From Domibacillus sp. DTU_2020_1001157_1_SI_ALB_TIR_016 (GTDB lineage Bacteria; Bacillota; Bacilli; Bacillales; Domibacillaceae), in NCBI RefSeq assembly GCF_032341995.1, contig NZ_CP135439.1, forward strand, positions 682,001-746,000: a DNA stretch of 64,000 bases. Direction: 5' to 3'. Made by a program: the position numbers and the translations under genes. The first letter of the stretch is position 1. Each line of letters opens with the position of its first letter. The notes under the pieces are model-generated. The model did no database searches. It was not told the DNA's origin and saw nothing but the letters and a program-made list of their open reading frames with translations. Below are positions 58,132-64,000 of this stretch, one piece after another.

Positions 58132-59744
58132 TTAAACATCCTCTTTGTCAAGCGCTGTACACGCGCGACCACTTCCTGCGGGTGAAATGGTTTTACAATG
58201 TAGTCATCCGCTCCACTTTTTAGTGCTAAAACAATATCTGCTTCATTTGTCCGGGCTGTCAGCATCGATATGACAATGTTGTCATCCGGGAACCGTTTGC
58301 GGACATTTGACAGCACTTCGAGGCCATCCATTTTCGGCATAATGCCGTCTAAGAGAATCATATAATTCTCATCAGCCTTGTACCAGTCTGACTCCAGGAA
58401 TGTAATGCCATCCGGATATTCGTGGACAACCACATCGATTTCATTTGGCTTCCAGCCGGAAAACTGCTTCGACAACATTTTTCGCATAAGAAGGTCATCA
58501 TCGATAATCATAATATTCAAATGGCGCTTAACATCACCGCTGTCAATTTCATAAATAACCGTTTGGTTTCGGCCGCTTCGTTTTGCTTTATATAACGCCT
58601 GGTCCGCTTCTGCCAAAACGGTAGATTCATTGATTCTGTATTCAGCTGCACCAGCAGAAAACGTCACATAGAAAGGATCAAAGCCCGGGACGGTAAATTC
58701 GGTTTCGGCCATTTTTGCACGAATCCGTTCAATTAAGACCGTCCCTTCCTCAGGAGTCGTATCTGCTAAAATTAAAGCAAATTCTTCCCCCCCATAACGG
58801 AAGAAATAGTCGGTTTCCCGCTTGAGTATCAGCACGATAGAGCTGAAGCGGCGAAGCACTTCATCCCCTGCAGGATGCCCATATTGATCGTTTACTTTTT
58901 TAAAGTAATCCAAATCTAGCATCACAAGCGTAAATGTATGTCGTTTCCGTTCCGCTAAAGCAGACATTTGCATAAGCGTTTGTGTGAACTGGCGCCGGTT
59001 GCCAGCGCCTGTCAGCTCATCGGTCAGTGCAGATTGTGAAACAGCCGATTTGTTTCTTAATCGGTTAGAAATATAAGGGACAAATAAGCTCATATTAAGC
59101 GGTTTCTGAATAAAATCCATCGCACCCATTTCATAAGCGCGAATGGTATTTTCGATCGGATTGTTCGTACTAACCAATGTAATAGGAACATAACGGCTTC
59201 GGGCAATATCACCGATTTGCGCCAGTACATCAAATCCGCTCATATCGGGAAGCTGGACATCGGCTACAACCATATGGGGCTGAAGGGTATAAAAAAGTTC
59301 AACTCCTCGTTTTCCATTTAAAGCAATTACCACTTGTATGCCGTTTTCTTCTAGTGTTTCTTTAATAAAAGAAGCGGATTCTGCATCCTCATCAATTAGT
59401 AAAATAAAGCCGCTGTTTTCTTCGATGGAATGAAGCGTACTTTCAGGCTGTTTCACTTCAGGCTGGGTCGTTAATTCTTTCTTATTGAAAAAACTTCTCA
59501 TTAAAAAAATAAAGTTTTTTAATGAACGAACCGGAATAGTCGCCTCGCTTGCTTCAGAAAGTGTCTCCAACTGTGAGGCACAAAAAGCAGACATTTCTTC
59601 CATGCCGATTGTGCCTGCGGTACCTTTCATCGTATGTAAAAAACGGTATAAATCCCGTTCTTGGATATGATCTTGTTCAAACCAGCTGGAAAACTCCTTT
59701 TCCATCCGCTTAGAAAGCATTGCCTGGTAATCGTTGCGGGCCAT
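58128..59744 (-). CDS. HPt-REC-GGDEF-REC diguanylate cyclase
   Basis: A 538-residue signalling protein that joins a phosphorelay to cyclic di-GMP synthesis. An N-terminal HPt domain has His37 in FLHTMKGTAGTIGM. A first receiver (about 112-232) has Asp162 in VVADVQLPDMSG. The GGDEF domain starts at TDELTGAGNRR; it has the inhibitory RETD (309-312) exactly five residues before the active GGEEF (318-322), so it should be an active, feedback-controlled cyclase. A second receiver (about 408-538) has Asp466 in ILLDGIMPKMDG. It heads the minus-strand operon, overlapping the HEAT gene by four bases. Confidence 0.92.
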   Translation of the reverse strand: MARNDYQAMLSKRMEKEFSSWFEQDHIQERDLYRFLHTMKGTAGTIGMEEMSAFCASQLETLSEASEATIPVRSLKNFIFLMRSFFNKKELTTQPEVKQPESTLHSIEENSGFILLIDEDAESASFIKETLEENGIQVVIALNGKRGVELFYTLQPHMVVADVQLPDMSGFDVLAQIGDIARSRYVPITLVSTNNPIENTIRAYEMGAMDFIQKPLNMSLFVPYISNRLRNKSAVSQSALTDELTGAGNRRQFTQTLMQMSALAERKRHTFTLVMLDLDYFKKVNDQYGHPAGDEVLRRFSSIVLILKRETDYFFRYGGEEFALILADTTPEEGTVLIERIRAKMAETEFTVPGFDPFYVTFSAGAAEYRINESTVLAEADQALYKAKRSGRNQTVIYEIDSGDVKRHLNIMIIDDDLLMRKMLSKQFSGWKPNEIDVVVHEYPDGITFLESDWYKADENYMILLDGIMPKMDGLEVLSNVRKRFPDDNIVISMLTARTNEADIVLALKSGADDYIVKPFHPQEVVARVQRLTKRMFK

Positions 59745-59797
59745 AATAAGTCAATCCTCTCAAAAGTAGTGAAAAGGTTCTGTTCATATTCTACCTT

Positions 59798-59803
59798 ATT
59801 ATA
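59798..59803 (-). promoter_or_regulatory. Candidate -10 element of the minus-strand glycan operon
   Basis: TATAAT on the minus strand, 54 bases before the cyclase start. No convincing -35 pairs with it, so an activator may be needed. Confidence 0.4.
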
Positions 59804-59904
59804 CTATATGTACCACTCTATCGAGCACATTAAGCGTCTTTCGTTTGAATAAAGAATAGAAAGGGAATGAGTGTAAAAAAAACGAGAATAAAGGAGATGG
59901 CGTT

Positions 59905-60933
59905 TTGAAGGCAATCGGCACAGCGTTAATCGGGTATGGATTTTCAGGCTCAACCTTTCACGCTCCATTTTTAAACAAAATGGAGGAATTTCAGCTTGTC
60001 AGTATTTTGTCTTCTAAAAAAGAAAAATTAAAAGAGTGTTTTCCATCTATAGACGTTGTCCAGCAAATGGACGACATTTTAAATAACGCTCAGGTAGAGC
60101 TTGTAGTCGTAACCACACCGAGCAGTCTTCACTTTGATATTACGAAGCAGGCACTTGAGGCAGGAAAACACGTCATTGTCGAAAAGCCGATGGTACCGAC
60201 CATTCAAGAAGCAGAAACGCTTGCTGACTGCGCTAAGAAACATAACGTGATGCTTAGTGTTTTTCAAAACCGCCGGTATGACGGAAATTTCCTGACTGTC
60301 AAGAAAATGATAGAAGAGGGCCGGCTGGGTGATGTTTCTGTATATGAAGCACATTATGACCGCTTTGAGCCGGTGATTGCCAGAGGCTGGCGTGAAGAGA
60401 AAAAACCAGCTTCAGGCGTTTTATATGATCTTGGGGCGCATTTGATTGACCAGGCTCTATCACTGTTTGGGATGCCTGATAGTATAACGGCAGATATTCA
60501 AAAGCAGCGCCCTCATGCACTCGTAGATGATTATTTCCATCTTGTTTTAACGTACGGAACGAAACGAGTGATTTTACACAGCGGCATGATTACAGTGGAG
60601 CAAGGCGCCAAGTATAAAGTGCACGGTACAAAGGGAACGTTTATGAAGCGGGGGGAAGATCCTCAGGAGGAAGAATTGATAAATGGAGAGCCCCTTGAAA
60701 GTCCCGAATGGGGAATGGACCGGCTTGACCAGTATGGAACGCTTTATACAAAAGAAGGAAACGAAAAAATCGTAACACTTCCAGGTGATTACCGGCGTTA
60801 TTACAAAGAAATTTATCAATGTATTCGTGATGGAAAGCAGTGCCCGGTTTCGGGAGAGGAAGGCGTACGAACGATCCGCGTTATTGAAGCAGCGCTCGAA
60901 AGCAGCCGTGACAAAAGAACAATTGAATTATAA
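59905..60933 (+). CDS. Gfo/Idh/MocA-family oxidoreductase (scyllo-inositol dehydrogenase-like)
   Basis: NAD(P)-dependent dehydrogenase of 342 residues. The Rossmann start is ALIGYGFSGSTFHAPFL, the conserved Lys-Pro pair is in VIVEKPMVPT, and the C-terminal alpha/beta domain has YDLGAHLIDQALSLFG with the catalytic-region His. The sequence is most like the IolW/YhhX branch, which acts on scyllo-inositol, but the substrate is not proven. The start is a TTG, seven bases after AAAGGAGAT. A terminator copy follows at once, marking the edge of a repeat element. Confidence 0.87.
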   Translation: MKAIGTALIGYGFSGSTFHAPFLNKMEEFQLVSILSSKKEKLKECFPSIDVVQQMDDILNNAQVELVVVTTPSSLHFDITKQALEAGKHVIVEKPMVPTIQEAETLADCAKKHNVMLSVFQNRRYDGNFLTVKKMIEEGRLGDVSVYEAHYDRFEPVIARGWREEKKPASGVLYDLGAHLIDQALSLFGMPDSITADIQKQRPHALVDDYFHLVLTYGTKRVILHSGMITVEQGAKYKVHGTKGTFMKRGEDPQEEELINGEPLESPEWGMDRLDQYGTLYTKEGNEKIVTLPGDYRRYYKEIYQCIRDGKQCPVSGEEGVRTIRVIEAALESSRDKRTIEL

Positions 60934-60958
60934 AAACAGGGGAGCATAAGCCCTGTTT
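60934..60958 (+). terminator. Terminator hairpin, left copy flanking repeat element A
   Basis: AAACAGGG pairs with CCCTGTTT around a nine-base loop. A sister hairpin differing at only three bases stands at 61278-61302. Confidence 0.82.
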
Positions 60959-61277
60959 CAGTGTATAGGCAAAGTCTTTCTCTTTTAAAAAAAGTCGATA
61001 AGTGGTGTTGAAGATCTATAAGCAGGGACTGAATAAACATTTTCTCTTTTTTTAAACAGAAAGATACGACCTTATGAGCTCTATAAAATCTTGTTGCAAG
61101 CCACTTGGCGGCGGGAGGGCAGTGCAGACTCCTATGGGACGAGCGGGCAGCAGAGACCGCTGAGCCGCCAGGCGGAGTCGGGCTCAGCGCCTGCCCCATA
61201 GAAAGCGGAGCTGCCTGGACGCCGCCGATCCATCCCATTCATGCGCACGATCATCCATATCATTTGTCTATAGTCTC
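60959..61277 (+). repeat. Interspersed repeat element A, copy 2
   Basis: A 319-base non-coding repeat that is the reverse complement of 29882-30320 without the nested insertion. It starts CAGTGTATAG directly at a terminator stem and ends TCTATAGTCTC directly at another. The two ends share an imperfect terminal inverted repeat (TATAGGCAAA and TATAGACAAA). The GC-rich half (61100-61235) contains GCCACTTGGCGGCGGGAGGG and its partner CTGCCTGGACGCCGCCGATC. Confidence 0.9.
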
Positions 61278-61309
61278 AAACAGGGCAGTATGAGCCCTGT
61301 TTTTTTATT
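61278..61309 (+). terminator. Terminator hairpin, right copy flanking repeat element A
   Basis: AAACAGGGC pairs with GCCCTGTTT around AGTATGA and is followed by T residues. It aligns in direct orientation with 60934-60958 at 22 of 25 positions. Confidence 0.85.
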
Positions 61310-61333
61310 TGAGCAAAAAAGGATAAAAAAAGC

Positions 61334-61390
61334 TTGATAAAACGCTTACACGGATATATAATCTAATAAACCGGTTTAGTAAATCGATTT
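61334..61390 (+). promoter_or_regulatory. Promoter of the sugar-acid operon with cre site and two LacI-type operators
   Basis: TTGATA (61334-61339) and TATAAT (61357-61362) have a 17-bp spacer. The spacer holds a cre-like ATAAAACGCTTACA (61337-61350). Just after the -10 are two perfect palindromes with the central CG of LacI-family operators: TAAACCGGTTTA (61367-61378) and AAATCGATTT (61381-61390). The controlling repressor is not in the window. Confidence 0.8.
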
Positions 61391-61410
61391 ATAAAAAGAG
61401 GTGCAGAACA

Positions 61411-62154
61411 ATGATTGTTATTCCGATGAATGCATTTGGCGAAGCAGAAGTAAAGAAAAATGGCCAGGCTTTTCTTTTTAAACAGCTTATTGAAAGCGAT
61501 ATCAAAGGAGTCGAAATTCGGCGTGAGCTTCTTACTCCTTCGGACAGACCGCTGGAACAATTTCAAACGGAGCATTACACGGTTTATTCTGCACCTGTTG
61601 AACTGTTTCAGGCAGATGGAACTTTTAACAAAGAAAACCTGCAGATAGTCGTTCAGGAAATGACAGAAATAAAGGCGGATACGTTAAAGCTTCCGCTCGG
61701 ATCGTTTATGAAGGGAAAATCCAATGTAAAAGAAATGGACCATTTTTTTCGCAAAGCTCTTCCTGCTGGAACGCAGTGGCTTGTTGAAAATGATCAAACA
61801 AAGCAGGGCGGAACGATCGAGCCGCTGGCTGCTTTTTTAGAAATTTGTTCCGAGGAAGGAATGGAGGCTGGCCTTACATTTGATACTGGAAACTGGCGGT
61901 ACACAGGTGAATCGGTTCAAAAAGCATTTCATGTATTGAAAAGCTATATTCGTTACCTTCATGTAAAGCAGGTGAACGAAACACCGGAAGGGCTTCAAAC
62001 CGTTGCTATTCCTCTCGGGAAAAGCGCTGAGTGGGAAATGATTTTGGAGCTTTTACCTGCTGCAGTTCCAGTAGCGCTTGAGTTTCCGCTGTCCATGAAT
62101 GATCTGTTTCTTTATAAAAACTATATCGAAAAAAAGAAGGCGGTTGTACAATGA
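61411..62154 (+). CDS. Sugar phosphate isomerase/epimerase family protein
   Basis: AP-endonuclease-2-like TIM-barrel protein of 247 residues. The metal site is suggested by WLVENDQTKQGG (Glu), LTFDTGNW (Asp), YLHVKQ (His) and VALEFPLS (Glu) at the ends of successive strands, as in xylose-isomerase-like epimerases. It is the first gene of an operon with KDG kinase and an MFS transporter, so it probably isomerises an intermediate of a hexuronate or aldonate pathway. AAAGAGGTGC precedes the ATG. Its stop overlaps the kinase start as ATGA. Confidence 0.83.
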   Translation: MIVIPMNAFGEAEVKKNGQAFLFKQLIESDIKGVEIRRELLTPSDRPLEQFQTEHYTVYSAPVELFQADGTFNKENLQIVVQEMTEIKADTLKLPLGSFMKGKSNVKEMDHFFRKALPAGTQWLVENDQTKQGGTIEPLAAFLEICSEEGMEAGLTFDTGNWRYTGESVQKAFHVLKSYIRYLHVKQVNETPEGLQTVAIPLGKSAEWEMILELLPAAVPVALEFPLSMNDLFLYKNYIEKKKAVVQ

Positions 62155-63131
62155 CTACCATAGAGGTTGTAACATTTGGCGAAGCGATGTCGATGTTTAT
62201 GGCGAAAACTCCGGGCCCGCTGCACGAAGTAACCGAGTTTACGCAGGCGCTCGCCGGCGCAGAAACAAACACAGCGATTGGCCTTGCGCGTCTTGGCTTT
62301 CAAAGCGGCTGGGCAAGCAAGGTGGGGAAAGATGCATTTGGTGCGTTTATTTTAGCGGCTCTTGCAAGAGAAGGAGTAAATACAGATCATGTATGGATGG
62401 ACGAACAATATCCGACTGGCTTTCAGTTTAAGTCCAAAGTGACCGAAGGCGACCCGCATGTGCAGTATCACCGAAAAGGCTCAGCAGCAAGCCGCCTAAC
62501 CGATGAAGAAATGAATCCGGCTTACTTTTTACAGGCGCGCCACCTGCATATGACAGGCATCCCGCTTGCTCTGTCTTCAGAAATGAGAGCGTTTTCCTTA
62601 TCGGTTTTATCCACTATGAAAAAAGCAGGCAAAACCATTTCGTTTGATCCCAATTTACGCCCCTCCTTGTGGGATTCATCGGAAGAAATGATTGGCGTAA
62701 CAAACGAAGCCGCATACCAAGCGGACATCGTGCTGCCGGGAATCGAAGAAGGAGAACAGCTGACAGGGTACACGAAACCCGACGAAATCGCTGATTTTTA
62801 TAGAAAGCGCGGTGTACCGTGTGTGATTGTAAAGCTCGGAAGTGAAGGAGCATATGTAAAAACTGCCGCTCAAGAAGCAGTAGTGCCGGGTTACAAAGTG
62901 GAACAGATCGTTGACACAGTTGGTGCTGGCGATGGCTTTGCAGCTGGTGTGATAAGCGGTCTGCTCGAAGGATTGCCGATTGAGGAGTGCGCTCGGCGTG
63001 GCAACGCAATTGGTGCAATGGCGGTCGGGCATGCAGGCGATCATGAAGGATATCCGGACCGGCTGACATTGGCACGGTTTATGAACAAATTTGAAAAAGA
63101 GGTGGCATACAATGAAAACACAGCTCGCTAA
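62151..63131 (+). CDS. kdgK: PfkB-family sugar kinase (2-keto-3-deoxygluconate kinase type)
   Basis: Kinase of 326 residues; B. subtilis KdgK has 324. It starts VVTFGEAMSMFM, has the substrate lid segment ALAGAETNTAIGLARLG, SFDPNLRPSLW, and the ATP/catalytic motif DTVGAGDGFAAG near residue 255 with the catalytic Asp. It would phosphorylate 2-keto-3-deoxygluconate to KDPG, which KdgA then splits. Translation is coupled to the isomerase upstream (ATGA) and to the transporter downstream (20-base overlap). Confidence 0.88.
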   Translation: MTTIEVVTFGEAMSMFMAKTPGPLHEVTEFTQALAGAETNTAIGLARLGFQSGWASKVGKDAFGAFILAALAREGVNTDHVWMDEQYPTGFQFKSKVTEGDPHVQYHRKGSAASRLTDEEMNPAYFLQARHLHMTGIPLALSSEMRAFSLSVLSTMKKAGKTISFDPNLRPSLWDSSEEMIGVTNEAAYQADIVLPGIEEGEQLTGYTKPDEIADFYRKRGVPCVIVKLGSEGAYVKTAAQEAVVPGYKVEQIVDTVGAGDGFAAGVISGLLEGLPIEECARRGNAIGAMAVGHAGDHEGYPDRLTLARFMNKFEKEVAYNENTAR

Positions 63132-64000
63132 ATCAAGATGGCTTCGTCTCATTCCAGTCGTTTTTATTACGTATAGTCTTGCTTATTTAGACAGAGCCAA
63201 TTACGGATTCGGCGCAGCCGGAGGCATGGCGGAAGATTTACATATTACAGCTTCCATGTCCGCGCTGCTTGGCTCTCTGTTTTTCCTTGGTTACTTCTTT
63301 TTTCAAGTGCCGGGTGCCCACTATGCTGAAAACCGAAGTGCCAAAAAACTGATTTTCTGGTCGCTGATTTTATGGGGCGGGCTGGCGACGGCAACAGGAA
63401 TGGTCAGCGACGTACGCTTTTTGATTGTCATCCGATTTTTGCTTGGCGTTGTAGAAAGTGCCGTTATGCCGTCTATGCTTGTGTTTTTAAGCCACTGGTT
63501 TACAAAAGCCGAGCGTTCCCGGGCGAATACGTTTTTAATTTTAGGAAATCCGGCCACCGTTTTATGGATGTCCATTTTGTCCGGCTACTTAATTGAATCG
63601 GTCGGCTGGCGCTGGATGTTTATTTTGGAAGGGCTTCCAGCTGTCGTTTGGGCATTCTTATGGTGGAAGCTTGTTGTAGATGAACCGAAAGATGCTAAAT
63701 GGCTGTCAGACGGAGAAAAGCGGGACTTGCAGGTGGAGCTTGAAAAAGAGCAGCAGGGAATCAAGCCGGTTAAAAACTATGCAGAAGCATTTCGTTCGAA
63801 AACCGTGATCCTGTTAAGTGCGCAATATGCGCTTTGGAGCATTGGTGTATATGGTTTTGTGATGTGGCTGCCGTCCATTTTAAATGCCGCGCCGAACATG
63901 AATATTGTCAAAACCGGCTGGCTTGCTTCTGTTCCATATGTATTGGCGATTATCGGCATGCTGAGTGCCTCTTATTTTTCAGACAAAATGCAGAATCGCA
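63112..64000 (+). CDS. MFS transporter, anion:cation symporter family (partial)
   Basis: Open to the right edge of the window; 296 codons are present and no stop is reached. The product starts MKTQLAKSRWLRLIPVVFIT and has helices separated by the MFS motif-A-like loop YAENRSAKKLIFW; DRANYGFGAAG in helix 1 and GWRWMFILEGLPAVVWAF in helix 6 are typical of the ACS family, which imports hexuronates, glucarate/galactarate or aldonates. AGAGGTGG precedes the ATG, which lies inside the kinase gene. The operon probably continues with regulator and aldolase genes beyond the edge. Confidence 0.88.
   Translation, partial: MKTQLAKSRWLRLIPVVFITYSLAYLDRANYGFGAAGGMAEDLHITASMSALLGSLFFLGYFFFQVPGAHYAENRSAKKLIFWSLILWGGLATATGMVSDVRFLIVIRFLLGVVESAVMPSMLVFLSHWFTKAERSRANTFLILGNPATVLWMSILSGYLIESVGWRWMFILEGLPAVVWAFLWWKLVVDEPKDAKWLSDGEKRDLQVELEKEQQGIKPVKNYAEAFRSKTVILLSAQYALWSIGVYGFVMWLPSILNAAPNMNIVKTGWLASVPYVLAIIGMLSASYFSDKMQNR

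Overview
The window is chromosomal DNA from a Bacillales bacterium, most likely a Bacillus-like member of the Bacillaceae. The evidence is gene order and content: a CtsR-controlled clpP, rpoN next to the cggR-gapA-pgk-tpiA-gpmI-eno glycolytic operon, secG-est-rnr-smpB-ssrA, TnrA with nasDEF, an AbrB paralogue, an MhqD relative, and YclNOPQ-type siderophore uptake. Starts have strong AGGAGG-type ribosome binding sites, and promoters and intrinsic terminators are of the low-to-mid GC Firmicute kind. The genus cannot be fixed from this sequence alone. No rRNA, tRNA, CRISPR array, prophage or transposase gene was seen.

Layout. 1-14.3 kb is conserved housekeeping: proteolysis, sigma-54, glycolysis, protein secretion, RNA decay and trans-translation. 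14.4-20.6 kb holds an orphan sugar acetyltransferase, a membrane nucleotide-sugar dehydratase, and a convergent HD-GYP / GGDEF pair for cyclic di-GMP turnover. 20.7-24.7 kb is a TnrA-controlled nitrite assimilation block with divergent TnrA boxes. 24.8-30 kb carries an mhqD gene broken by one stop codon, an AbrB-like regulator, uppP, hflX, a small Sm-like membrane protein and a DUF2268 peptidase. 30.3-37.2 kb is an MMPL exporter plus iron acquisition genes (a Fur-controlled heme monooxygenase and a four-gene siderophore ABC transporter). 37.2-45.1 kb has a two-component system behind a small secreted protein, then a ribose-type sugar ABC transporter with a LacI regulator. 45.2-49.2 kb holds redox and metal genes and a RodA/FtsW protein.

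49.3-59.7 kb is the most unusual region. Two convergent operons encode a hybrid histidine kinase, a 1039-residue membrane-anchored glycoside-hydrolase-like protein, a single-domain response regulator, a processive family 2 glycosyltransferase, a HEAT-repeat membrane protein and an HPt-REC-GGDEF-REC diguanylate cyclase. All junctions but one are coupled by overlapping start and stop codons. It reads as a phosphorelay and cyclic di-GMP controlled machine that makes and trims an extracellular glycan. I do not recognise a named system with this composition.

59.9-64 kb has an inositol-dehydrogenase-like gene and a catabolite-controlled sugar-acid operon (isomerase, KDG kinase, MFS transporter) that runs off the right edge.

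Two copies of one interspersed repeat, inverted relative to each other, lie about 31 kb apart (29.9-30.3 and 61.0-61.3 kb). Each sits between two copies of a locus-specific terminator hairpin, and one copy carries a second, nested palindromic repeat.
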